Assembly: GCA_947259495.1 (NCBI GenBank)
Contig: CAMYLV010000008.1
Span: forward strand, 135,939-186,602
DNA length: 50,664 nt
Direction of reading: 5' to 3'
Source of the DNA: an uncultured Desulfobacterales bacterium
GTDB lineage: Bacteria; Desulfobacterota; Desulfobacteria; Desulfobacterales; JAHEIW01
Both the position numbers and the translations under genes were made by a program. Numbering within the stretch: position 1 is the stretch's first letter; each line of letters opens with the position of its first letter. The notes beneath the pieces were generated by a model. It ran no database searches, was not told the origin of the DNA, and saw nothing but the letters and a program-made list of their open reading frames with translations. Positions 42,165 through 50,563 of the stretch are shown here, one piece after another.

Positions 42165-44042
42165 ATGGAAACCATATCTGCGGATAAATGGAAATCAGCA
42201 GTCGTTTCGCCGGAAAGAGTGATCGGCAAAATCAAGCCCGGAATGAGCATCTTCGTGGGAACGGCAGGGGCCGAACCCCGGACCATGGTTCGGCATCTAA
42301 TAACTGTTGATGACAAAAATTTGGAGGATCTGGAGCTGATCCAGCTGGTCAGCTTCGGGGATGCCGTCTCCCTGCAAACGCTGCAATCTCAGAAGTTCCG
42401 CTTGACAACCTTTTTTTCCGGCTGGGTTGCTAACGAAGCTATCGAAGCGGGCCGGGTAGATTTGATACCCAGTCGATTTGTAAAGATTCCCCAATTAATC
42501 GCATCCCGCCTGTCACCGGTTGATGTCGCTATCGTTCAGATCACGCCTCCCAATGAGGCCGGATTCTGCAGCCTGGGAATTGCGGTTGATGTGGCCCGGG
42601 AAGCTCTGGAGCAGGCCGCCATCCGTGTGGGTGAAATCAACACGCATATTCCCTTTACTTTCGGGGATACGTTTGTGCACGTATCTGAATTTGACTTTTT
42701 GGTTCGTTCGACAGACTCACTGATATATTTCGACCGCTGGCAAACAGATGAAATCTGGGATCAAGTCGCTTTAAACGCAGCTTCTTTAATTGAAAACGAG
42801 AGCTGCCTGGCATTTTCAATCGGTCCTTTATACGAGTCGCTGGCCAATCAATTGCGAAATAAGCGCCACCTGGGAATACATTCACCCCTTTTTTCGGATC
42901 CGTTGATGGATCTCATACAAAGCGGGGCGGTCACCAATCGACGCAAAGACACCTATCGCGGCAAATCACTGACATCTTATGCCCTGGGTACGCCGAAGCT
43001 CATGAAATGGCTGGACAAAAACCCCCTGGTTGAGTTCCAGCGCATCGATAAGGTGTTTAATCCGCTGATTATCGGCCGCAACTCTAAATTTGTCACCGTC
43101 GTTGCAGCCCGAAAAGTGGATTTGTACGGCCGTATCGGGCTATACACGGGAAAAGGCAACGTGGCCACCGGACCGGCCGAGGTGATGGATTTTTTAAGTG
43201 GTGCGGAGCTATCGGAAGGCGGGCGCTCCATCTTTGCCCTGACCAGCCGGGATCCAGAGGGCAGGCCGAACATTCTGCCGTCAATCGCCGATCTGCCCAA
43301 CCAGTTTAGTGGCTTCGAATCAATCGGCGCAATCGTTACCGAATACGGCGTTGCCTATTTGAAAGGGCGGACCATCCGGGAACGGGCGCAGGCCCTGATT
43401 GACATTGCCCATCCCGATGACCGGGCAAATTTAGTACAACAAGCAAAAGATGATAAAATCCTATACCACGACCAGATTTTTCTGGCAGAGAGTGCACGCC
43501 TTTATCCGGTAGATATTGCTGAAACATTTAAGGCCCGAAATGAACTTGGTATACGATTCAGGGCCATCAGACCCTCTGATGAGGAAGGTATGCGTCATCT
43601 GTTTTATCGGTTTTCAGATGAAGCGGTATACTACCGGTATTTTCAAACCGTCAGCAGCATGCCGCATGCTAAAATGCAGGATTACGTCAATGTCGACTGG
43701 AACCAGGTCATGTCCATCGTCGGGCTGGTGGGTGAGGAGGGAAAAGGCCGTATCATCGCCGAGGCGCGCTACATCAAAATTCCAGGCAGCCCTTTTGCCG
43801 AGGTGGTATTTGTCGTCGATGAACATTATCAGCGCCTTGGAATCGCTACATTTTTATACCGGATGTTGATTCGTGTGGCCAGGGAACGCGGTGTCAGGGG
43901 ATTTGTAGCCGAAGTCCTGTATTCCAATATTGGCGGCATTATGAAAGTTTTTAAAAAAGGGAATTTACCGGTAAAAGCGCATCTGGAAAGCGGTGTCTAT
44001 CACCTGGAAATCCCTTTTGACGCAACCCGCAAGTTTCAATAA
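42165..44042 (+). CDS. acetyl-CoA hydrolase/transferase-like protein fused to GNAT acetyltransferase
   Basis: 625 residues. About 15-450 form a Cat1/acetyl-CoA hydrolase type domain with typical segments (PNEAGFCSLG, GGRSIFAL, IVTEYGVAYLKG). In known Cat1/4HB-type enzymes the catalytic Glu lies in an H(S/T)E motif; here that region reads LGIHSPLFSD (about 236-245), so Pro takes its place. Residues about 463-625 are a GNAT domain with the CoA-binding loop QRLGIA (556-561). The CoA-transferase part may thus be a CoA-binding or sensory module that regulates the acetyltransferase, which is inference. It forms an operon with the receiver gene 8 bp upstream. Confidence 0.85.
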   Translation: METISADKWKSAVVSPERVIGKIKPGMSIFVGTAGAEPRTMVRHLITVDDKNLEDLELIQLVSFGDAVSLQTLQSQKFRLTTFFSGWVANEAIEAGRVDLIPSRFVKIPQLIASRLSPVDVAIVQITPPNEAGFCSLGIAVDVAREALEQAAIRVGEINTHIPFTFGDTFVHVSEFDFLVRSTDSLIYFDRWQTDEIWDQVALNAASLIENESCLAFSIGPLYESLANQLRNKRHLGIHSPLFSDPLMDLIQSGAVTNRRKDTYRGKSLTSYALGTPKLMKWLDKNPLVEFQRIDKVFNPLIIGRNSKFVTVVAARKVDLYGRIGLYTGKGNVATGPAEVMDFLSGAELSEGGRSIFALTSRDPEGRPNILPSIADLPNQFSGFESIGAIVTEYGVAYLKGRTIRERAQALIDIAHPDDRANLVQQAKDDKILYHDQIFLAESARLYPVDIAETFKARNELGIRFRAIRPSDEEGMRHLFYRFSDEAVYYRYFQTVSSMPHAKMQDYVNVDWNQVMSIVGLVGEEGKGRIIAEARYIKIPGSPFAEVVFVVDEHYQRLGIATFLYRMLIRVARERGVRGFVAEVLYSNIGGIMKVFKKGNLPVKAHLESGVYHLEIPFDATRKFQ

Positions 44043-44290
44043 GACCACCCTTTTCTGTCCGCTACAGCGGCGCTCGCCTCTCAAACCTGTCCCATCACCG
44101 GCCCTGGTTTCATGACGGACACTATTTCTTAGAAGTTGATTGGACCGCAATGGTTGTGTAAGAATAGAGCGTCTGCCAGCGGCACCCATCCCTGACCCGA
44201 CCAGATGACTGGCGAAAATTTCAAGCCGGCCAGAACCGCGGTAGAGATTACCATTTGCCTCAAACCACCTGTCACAGGAGCTTTTTCATA

Positions 44291-45451
44291 ATGGATCTCA
44301 GAAAATACATTCGTGAAACCAAAGATCTGATCGTTAAAACGCGCCGGGATCTGCACCTGATTCCGGAACCGGCATACACGGAAAAAAAAACCGCCGACTA
44401 TGTTGCTCGGTATATGAAAGCGCAAGGCCTTGATGTGCATACCGGCATTGCGCGATTCGGCGTTGTGGGGGTGATGGACACCGGAAAGCCGGGCAAAACG
44501 CTGCTGATCCGTTCCGATATGGATGCGCTGCCCATTGCCGAGGAAACCGGCCTTGAATTCGCTTCAATCCACGCGGGGGCCATGCATGCCTGCGGCCATG
44601 ACGGCCACATGGCCATGGTGCTGGGCGCGGTCACCGTCTTAAACAAAATCAAGGATACCCTGAAAGGCACGATTAAATTTTTATTTCAGCCAGCCGAAGA
44701 AGGCCCCGGCGGCGCCAAGCCTATGATTGAACAAGGGGTCATGGAAAACCCGACGGTGGATTATGCCATCGGCTGCCATCTGTGGCCGGCTATCGCAGAA
44801 GGCACCATCGGGGTTAAAGCCGGCCCGCTGATGGCCGCAATGGACCGCTTCGACCTGCGGATCATCGGGCGAGGCGGGCATGGCGCCATGCCCCATCTCT
44901 GTCTGGATGCACTCGAAGTCGGCACCCAGGTGGTCAATGCCCTGCAGCGCATCGTCAGCCGCCAGATGGATCCCCTGCAGCCGTCGGTCGTAACGGTCGG
45001 CAGTTTCCATGCCGGCTCAACCTTTAACGTCATTCCCGGCGAAGCTGAAATAAGCGGCACCACCCGCACATTTGACCGCGATATCTGGAATACCTGGCCC
45101 GAACGCCTGGATAAAATTATTGGCGGCGTTTGCAAATCCATGGGTGCAAGCTATGAAATGAACTATTCGCAGGGCTATCCGCCCTTACTCAACGACCCAG
45201 ACATGGCACAGGTGGTTGCCCAATGCGCCGCAGAAGTGGCCGGCAAAAAAAACGTCATCGAGCCCGAATCTACGATGGGCGGCGAAGATATGGCCTTTTA
45301 TCTGGAAAAATCCAAAGGCTGCTTTTTTTTCCTGGGGGTCGGCCGGGAAGGCTGTGCGTCGATTCACAACTCCAGGTTCGATTTCAATGAAGATGTTTTG
45401 CTTCTGGGCGTTGAAACCTATTGCCGGATAGCTTTAGACCGGTTGGGATAA
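44291..45451 (+). CDS. M20-family amidohydrolase
   Basis: 386 residues. Metal-dependent amidohydrolase of the M20D type (IAA-amino acid, hippurate or N-acyl-amino acid hydrolase). Visible are the metal site HACGHDGHMA, the Asp/Glu pair in FQPAEEGPGG, GCHLWP and GRGGHGAMPH of the lid domain, and MGGEDMAFYL near the end. AGGAG precedes the ATG at 44291; the open frame continues upstream without a better start. No signal peptide. It may supply amino acids or acids to the TAXI uptake system nearby, which is speculative. Confidence 0.85.
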   Translation: MDLRKYIRETKDLIVKTRRDLHLIPEPAYTEKKTADYVARYMKAQGLDVHTGIARFGVVGVMDTGKPGKTLLIRSDMDALPIAEETGLEFASIHAGAMHACGHDGHMAMVLGAVTVLNKIKDTLKGTIKFLFQPAEEGPGGAKPMIEQGVMENPTVDYAIGCHLWPAIAEGTIGVKAGPLMAAMDRFDLRIIGRGGHGAMPHLCLDALEVGTQVVNALQRIVSRQMDPLQPSVVTVGSFHAGSTFNVIPGEAEISGTTRTFDRDIWNTWPERLDKIIGGVCKSMGASYEMNYSQGYPPLLNDPDMAQVVAQCAAEVAGKKNVIEPESTMGGEDMAFYLEKSKGCFFFLGVGREGCASIHNSRFDFNEDVLLLGVETYCRIALDRLG

Positions 45452-45810
45452 AAGCCGCAAACACAAGATAAAAATGATATCCCGCCGATCGATTTCGGGC
45501 AGCAATCCGAAACAGTTTGCACCACCGGCCGCCTGTCCTGCGCCCCTATACCTGTCTCGTCTTGCCCGGTGAGACCACCAGAGTACGGTGGAAACCGGGG
45601 TTTAAATCGACTTGACTTTCGCGCCGTTTTACTGGTATTGGATTACCGTTTAGATTAAAATTATGAATAATAACCAATAGATTTCGAATTTTCTATGGGT
45701 AAATTGGCAATAATTCAAACACATTAAAAACCCCGTTTCTCTTCCGGAAAACGGGGTTTTATTTTGGGCACACGGCAATATGAAAACCTATCAAAAAAGG
45801 AGGCTGGAGA
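45452..45810. other. 359-bp gap ending in a terminator
   Basis: No gene is visible. A candidate weak promoter TTGACT-N18-TATTGG lies near 45611-45640, and the gap ends with the terminator at 45727-45760, just 51 bp before the next ATG. The terminator separates the M20 gene from the lipoprotein gene, so the TAXI cluster needs its own promoter. Confidence 0.35.
45727..45760 (+). terminator. intrinsic terminator
   Basis: AAAACCCCGTTT (45727-45738) and AAACGGGGTTTT (45749-45760) form a 12-bp stem with a loop of about ten bases and run into T-rich sequence. The A-tract on the left makes it bidirectional. It could also be an attenuator of the lipoprotein gene that follows. Confidence 0.8.
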
Positions 45811-46236
45811 ATGAAGAAACTGAAAAAAACGATACCGATCCTGATTTTGTGTCTGGCGCTGGGGATCTGGCTGGCCGGCTGCGCCAGCAGCGGCAAGGGG
45901 GCTCCGGAAAAGACCAACTGTGACGCCAGCATCAAATGGGATGTGACCGATCAGGTCAAACTTACCCAGTTTGACTGCGCGGTGGGCAAACATGGCGGTG
46001 AGCCCTCGCTGATTTTTACCGTCGGCCTTGAAAATCCAACCGAAACGCCGCTGCGCTATCGCTTGAACATCTGGTTGGAGGATATGAGCAAAGCCGCCGG
46101 TCATTATGTGCCGCGCAAGGGCAAACCGCCGGTGGTTGAGCCCGGCAAGGCCACGACCGTTAAAATTCCATTTATTAAAACCAATAAATTATCCAAAGAT
46201 ATTCTGGTGATCGTTACGACAATGGATATGGAATAG
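45811..46236 (+). CDS. lipoprotein of unknown function, TAXI-linked
   Basis: 141 residues. Lipobox LAGCASS follows a basic N-terminus. The mature domain is beta-rich (LIFTVGLENPTETPLRYRLNIWLED), like a small immunoglobulin-type fold. No family is assigned. AAAGGAGGCTGGAGA precedes the ATG. It is followed 62 bp later by the TAXI binding-protein gene, so it may be a part of that uptake system. Confidence 0.7.
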   Translation: MKKLKKTIPILILCLALGIWLAGCASSGKGAPEKTNCDASIKWDVTDQVKLTQFDCAVGKHGGEPSLIFTVGLENPTETPLRYRLNIWLEDMSKAAGHYVPRKGKPPVVEPGKATTVKIPFIKTNKLSKDILVIVTTMDME

Positions 46237-46298
46237 AACAAAGCGATCGTTGAAGCTGCAAATACATTTTTTCCAAACCTGGAAGGAGGATTCTTGAG

Positions 46299-47282
46299 AT
46301 GAAAAAGCTGAGTATGAAATATGTCCTTGCGGGCATTCTTGCACTTTGTGCCATTTTAGTGTTAACCGGTCCGGCCCTGGCCCGCACCGAATTTGTTTCC
46401 ATCGGAACCGGCGGGACCGGCGGCATCTATTATCCTTATGGCGGGGGGGTGGCCGAGATCTGGAATAAATATGTAAAAGGGGTAAGAGCCGTGGCTGAAG
46501 TCACCGGTGCCAGTGTCGAAAACGTCAAGCTGGCCCACAAGGGTGAAACCGTCATTGGCGAAGTCATGGGCGATGTGGCCGTGGCCGGCCTTCAGGGTCT
46601 CTCCAAATTTAACGGCAAAAAACACGACATCCTGTCTTTGGCCATTATGTATCCCAACCTGTTGCAGGTGGTGACCCTCAAAAAATACGGGATTACCAAT
46701 ATCGAACAGATCAAAGGCAAAAATATCAGCTCCGGCAGCCCGGGCAGCGGCACCAATTTCATGGCCGAAACCGTGTTCAAGGCCCTGGGCATACCGTTGG
46801 ATTCATACAAAGACAGCCGCCTGTCCTTTACCGAAAGTGCCAATGCCTTAAGAGATGGCACCATCGAGGTAGGGGTATGGTCGGTGGGGCCTGGCACCAG
46901 CTCCATTCTGGATCTGGCAACCACCCACGATATTCACATCATTACGTTTACCCCCGCGCAGCAAAAGAAAATTCTGGCCGCCAATAAAGAGTATTCCGCC
47001 GTGGATCTGGCGGGTGGTGTTTACCGGGGAGTGGATAAGGCCGTTCCCACGATCGGTGTGTGGAACGTGATGATCTGCCAAGCGGGCCTGAGCGCAGACC
47101 TGGTCTATAAACTGGCAAAATCCCTGTATGAACATCAGGACTATCTGCTTAAAATTCACCCGTCGGCCTCGTATACGACACCTGAAAATGCGGTGAAGTA
47201 CTCCCCCATTCCGCTGCATCCGGGCACGATCAAATACCTGAAAGAAAAAGGTGTGACCGTGCCGGCCAAGCTGATGCCGTAA
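46299..47282 (+). CDS. TAXI family TRAP transporter substrate-binding protein
   Basis: 327 residues. Signal peptide to about 30 (ALA-RTEF). The TAXI signature is clear: SIGTGGTGGIYYPYGGG near residues 35-50, then GSPGSGTNFMAETV. The family binds C4-dicarboxylates, glutamate-like or other acids. Substrate is unknown. The stop TAA is immediately followed by the DUF1850 ATG. Members usually sit with fused DctQM permeases, as here. AAGGAGGATTCTTGAG precedes the ATG. Confidence 0.92.
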   Translation: MKKLSMKYVLAGILALCAILVLTGPALARTEFVSIGTGGTGGIYYPYGGGVAEIWNKYVKGVRAVAEVTGASVENVKLAHKGETVIGEVMGDVAVAGLQGLSKFNGKKHDILSLAIMYPNLLQVVTLKKYGITNIEQIKGKNISSGSPGSGTNFMAETVFKALGIPLDSYKDSRLSFTESANALRDGTIEVGVWSVGPGTSSILDLATTHDIHIITFTPAQQKKILAANKEYSAVDLAGGVYRGVDKAVPTIGVWNVMICQAGLSADLVYKLAKSLYEHQDYLLKIHPSASYTTPENAVKYSPIPLHPGTIKYLKEKGVTVPAKLMP

Positions 47283-47825
47283 ATGAAGCGATTGACCAGC
47301 AAAAGCCGGCTGCCGTTGATGGTGGCAGCCGGCCTGGTCGTTGCCTTTTTATTTATTAGCCGGGGTTTGTCCGGTGGCCTGGAATTAACCGTAACGCCGG
47401 TAAAAGGCGGACCACCCCTGCTGGTGACACCCCTGCAGCCGGGTGAACGTTTTACCCTGCACTATTATCATTCGGTGGAAAACGCCCCCATCTGGGAAGA
47501 ACACAGCCTGGACGCCGAGGGGCGTATCTTCATTGAGGAAGAGCGCTATTTAAAATTCGGCGCCGGCATGGGCCGCATGCCCGGAGTGGGCCGTATGGTT
47601 CGGCGGGGGGATTATGAAGTCATCGAGAATATGCACATGCCCACCGGTGACTTTGTACTGCGGGTGGGCAGCCCCGGGGTGGATCACACGGTCATCTGGC
47701 GCGGCCGCCGCAAAAATCTGTCGGCGGTGGCCCCGCATGAGGCGGTGCAGTTTTCCGCCCGGCCGGTGAGTTTGCTCTACAGCCTTTGGCGCCGAATATG
47801 GCCGCATCCGGCCACACCACCTTAA
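47283..47825 (+). CDS. DUF1850 domain protein, TAXI TRAP accessory
   Basis: 180 residues. One N-terminal hydrophobic segment (about 10-28) makes it membrane-anchored or exported. The DUF1850 core shows HYYHSVENAPIWEEH and RYLKFGAGMG. Genes of this family commonly accompany TAXI-type TRAP systems and may modulate them. It follows the binding-protein gene without a gap. A 253-bp palindromic element separates it from the permease gene. Confidence 0.85.
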   Translation: MKRLTSKSRLPLMVAAGLVVAFLFISRGLSGGLELTVTPVKGGPPLLVTPLQPGERFTLHYYHSVENAPIWEEHSLDAEGRIFIEEERYLKFGAGMGRMPGVGRMVRRGDYEVIENMHMPTGDFVLRVGSPGVDHTVIWRGRRKNLSAVAPHEAVQFSARPVSLLYSLWRRIWPHPATPP

Positions 47826-47860
47826 GATGATACCGACACGGTGCAAGATGAAATAATAAT

Positions 47861-48113
47861 CTCACCGCAGAGACGCAGAGTTCGCAGAGATAGTTCTTTT
47901 TTTCATTTGTCGCTGAGACGCCGACAAATGAAAACAGCTCAGCCGCTACGCGGCCAAAAAATAATATGGCTCTTGGATACTACACCAAAAACCATCAGAG
48001 CCTGTGATATATGCCGTAGGCAGATTATTTTTTGCTTTCCGTCCTCTCAACGGAAAGCAAAATAAAAAAATCTTTGCGATCTCTGCGTCTCGAGCGCAAC
48101 GTGCGGTGAGATT
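47861..48113. repeat. complex palindromic element with three nested stems
   Basis: The outer arms CTCACCGCAGAGACGCAGAG and CTCTGCGTCTCGAGCGCAACGTGCGGTGAG pair imperfectly. Inside are hairpins CATTTGTCG/CGACAAATG (47904-47930) and TTTGCTTTCCG/CGGAAAGCAAA (48031-48061), plus complementary AAAAAATAAT (47954-47963) and ATTATTTTTT (48024-48033). It lies within the TAXI operon and ends 32 bp before the permease ATG. Confidence 0.65.
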
Positions 48114-48145
48114 GTAATAAGAGACACTCTTTTAGAAGAGCAAAA

Positions 48146-50068
48146 ATGGCCGAGTCCAACCCAACAGAAACAGAAACCAAAACCTCAACCGCTCGGGTGA
48201 TTGCCTGGAGTCTGACGATCATCGGCGTGGCGCTTAGTCTGTTTCAGCTGTACACGGCCGGCATGGTGGCCATGACCGCCATGCGGCATCGCTCTGTTTT
48301 TTTAACCTGTATACTGGCAATGACCTTCTTAACCAAGCCCCTCTATAAAGGCGCCCGCAAAGACCGGCTTAACGGCGCGATGATCGTGGATTTGGTTTTA
48401 ATTGCCATGGCGGTTTTCATCGGAATGTACATTTTTATTGATCTGCAGGGCATCTTCGAACGCCAGGGGGACTGGAGCCCCTGGGATTTTCGAGTGGGCC
48501 TTGCGCTGGTACTGCTGGTGCTGGAGGCCACCCGCCGAGTGATCGGATTGAATTTAACTATAATTGCCATTATTTTTCTGCTGTTTGGCTATCTCGGCCC
48601 CTGGATGCCGGAGTTGATCGTTCACAAAGGGTACAGCGTAGAGCGCATTGCCACCACCCTTTCACTGACCACCGAAGGCATCTTCGGCTTGCCCCTGGGG
48701 GTCGCATCCACCTTTGTCTTCATATTTATCCTGTTCGGCGCCTTTTTGGACAAAACCGGAGCCGGCAGCTTTTTTATCAACCTGTCCTATTCGATTACCG
48801 GCCGCTTTTCCGGCGGCCCCGCCAAAACCGCTGTTGTAGCCAGCGGCTTTATGGGCTCGGTGGCCGGCAGCGCCGTGGCCAATGTGGTGGCCACCGGATC
48901 CTTTACAATTCCCATGATGAAAAAAATCGGCTACCGCAGCCATGTAGCCGCCGCGGTGGAAGCTGCGGCCTCGACGGGCGGGCAGCTGATGCCGCCGATT
49001 ATGGGTGCCGGAGCCTTTCTGATGGCCGAATTTACCCAGACGCCCTACCTGGAGATCATTAAAATTGCACTCATTCCGGCAGTGCTTTATTTTTTCTCAG
49101 TCATTTTGTTTGTCCATTTTGAAGCCCAGAAACAGGGCATCTGGGGGCTTCCAAAAGACCAGTTGCCGAATGTCTTGCAAACGCTGAAAGACGGCATTCA
49201 CTTCATTATCCCGGTCGCCACTCTGATCATCGTGCTGGTCATGAACTACAGCCCGATGATGGCCGGGTTCATTGCCATTTTAGCCGTCTATGTTACAGCC
49301 CTTTTGCGGAAGCGCTCTCGAATTTCTTTTGGTACCCTGATTAAAACCCTGGAGCAGGGGGCCCGCAATGCGATTATGGTGGCCGTGGCCTGCGCGGCAG
49401 CCGGTATTATCGTCGGAATGGTAAACCTGACCGGCACCGGCCTGCGCTTTTCTTCGCTGGTGGTGTCCTTATCCCAGGGAATTCCGTTGCTGGCCCTGCT
49501 GCTGGTCGCATTGACCTCGCTTTTTCTGGGTATGGGGCTGCCGGTAACCGCCTCTTATATTGTTTTAATCATTCTGGCCGGCCCCGGGCTCATGGATCTG
49601 GGCATCCCGTTGCTCACCGCCCATATGGTGGTTTTCTGGTATAGCCAGGATGCCAATGTCACGCCTCCGGTGGCCCTTGAATCCTTTGCCGCCTCCGGGA
49701 TTGCCGGTTCAAGTCCGATGAAAACCGCCTTTACTTCCTGGAAGCTCGCCAAGGGCCTGTATATCATTCCCATCATTATGGCCTATCATCCCCTGTTGTT
49801 AAACGGGCCCACCCCTGAGGTCATCAAAACGGTCATCTTTTCGATTTTTTCGATCATTGCCTTTGTGGTTTGCATGGAGCGCTTTTTTCTAACCCATCTA
49901 ACCTGGCCGGAAACCATCCTGCAGGGCGCTGCTGCGCTGTTGCTCATCTGGGCCAACCCGCTTTACAACTATATCGGTCTGGCAATATTCATCATCCTGG
50001 TCGTTTATCAAATTATCCAAAAGAAAAAACACCCCGGGCCGCTGCCGCCCAAACCGGCATCGGTCTGA
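48146..50068 (+). CDS. TRAP transporter fused permease (DctQM type, TAXI-linked)
   Basis: 640 residues, about 16-18 membrane spans. The first quarter has the four-span DctQ-like part and the rest the DctM-like part, the fused permease that pairs with TAXI binding proteins. Family motifs include GSVAGSAVANVVATG and AAASTGGQLMPPIMGAGAF. It forms the inner-membrane part of the uptake system with the SBP and DUF1850 genes upstream. No strong ribosome-binding site is visible before the ATG, which fits a leader changed by the repeat next to it. Confidence 0.92.
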   Translation: MAESNPTETETKTSTARVIAWSLTIIGVALSLFQLYTAGMVAMTAMRHRSVFLTCILAMTFLTKPLYKGARKDRLNGAMIVDLVLIAMAVFIGMYIFIDLQGIFERQGDWSPWDFRVGLALVLLVLEATRRVIGLNLTIIAIIFLLFGYLGPWMPELIVHKGYSVERIATTLSLTTEGIFGLPLGVASTFVFIFILFGAFLDKTGAGSFFINLSYSITGRFSGGPAKTAVVASGFMGSVAGSAVANVVATGSFTIPMMKKIGYRSHVAAAVEAAASTGGQLMPPIMGAGAFLMAEFTQTPYLEIIKIALIPAVLYFFSVILFVHFEAQKQGIWGLPKDQLPNVLQTLKDGIHFIIPVATLIIVLVMNYSPMMAGFIAILAVYVTALLRKRSRISFGTLIKTLEQGARNAIMVAVACAAAGIIVGMVNLTGTGLRFSSLVVSLSQGIPLLALLLVALTSLFLGMGLPVTASYIVLIILAGPGLMDLGIPLLTAHMVVFWYSQDANVTPPVALESFAASGIAGSSPMKTAFTSWKLAKGLYIIPIIMAYHPLLLNGPTPEVIKTVIFSIFSIIAFVVCMERFFLTHLTWPETILQGAAALLLIWANPLYNYIGLAIFIILVVYQIIQKKKHPGPLPPKPASV

Positions 50069-50097
50069 ACGTTATCCTAAAAATATGAATCAGGATT

Positions 50098-50200
50098 TAT
50101 ACCGCTATCCACAATAGTGTTCCGATGTATGGAATTGGGGCATAAGTGGTTGGAGAAAAAAACGTTGGCATAACGGAACGTTTTTTTGACAACCACTACA
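50098..50200 (-). repeat. 103-bp MITE-like element, copy 7 (full)
   Basis: Read on the minus strand it runs from TAGTGGTTGTC, A7CGTTCCG, to GCGGTATA. It is full length, 29 bp after the permease stop. The A/T-tract stem may end the TAXI transcript. Confidence 0.85.
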
Positions 50201-50227
50201 AACCGCCTCCGTTAGCTAGCGTCATCA

Positions 50228-50330
50228 GGTTGGCCCGTTGAGCCGGGTAGGCCCGTTGAGCCCGTTAAGAAAGGAAATGTCTTATTTTATTTTTTACGGG
50301 CAAACCGGCTAACGGGAAACGGGCTCAACC
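50228..50330. repeat. GGTTGAGCC / GGGCTCAACC palindromic repeat, copy 2
   Basis: The words GGTTGGCCCGTTGAGCC...GGCCCGTTGAGCCCG on the left face ACGGGCAAACCGGCTAACGGGAAACGGGCTCAACC on the right, around an AT-rich loop. It has the same word set as 14249-14345. Confidence 0.7.
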
Positions 50331-50475
50331 GACACCGCGCATGTATCGTTTTGTTCAATTAATTTGACGCCTTGTTCACAAAATTAGACGATTTTCTGAC
50401 ACTCAAATCTTTCCACCGAAATCAATCTAATATAACTCACTGAATTTTATTATATTAATTTTATTTGCGACGATA

Positions 50476-50491
50476 TGGAATACTTCTTGCT
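50476..50491 (+). promoter_or_regulatory. sigma-54 (RpoN) promoter
   Basis: TGGAATACTTCTTGCT has GG (50477-50478) and GC (50489-50490) with exactly 10 nt between. The -12 box TTGCT is a perfect match and the -24 box is partial. The predicted transcript start is about 62 nt before the ATG at 50564. Confidence 0.6.
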
Positions 50492-50563
50492 GTATTTGAG
50501 TAGTTGCCTGAAATTTATACAAAAACAAAAATCAAAGATCGAAATGATTCGGAAGGAGAACTG

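Larger units (their letters stand above)
50069..50563. other. 495-bp gap with two repeats and a sigma-54 promoter
   Basis: Contains the MITE-like copy 7 (50098-50200), the GGTTGAGCC-type palindrome copy 2 (50228-50330), an AT-rich part and a sigma-54 promoter (50476-50491). No gene is seen in it. Confidence 0.5.
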
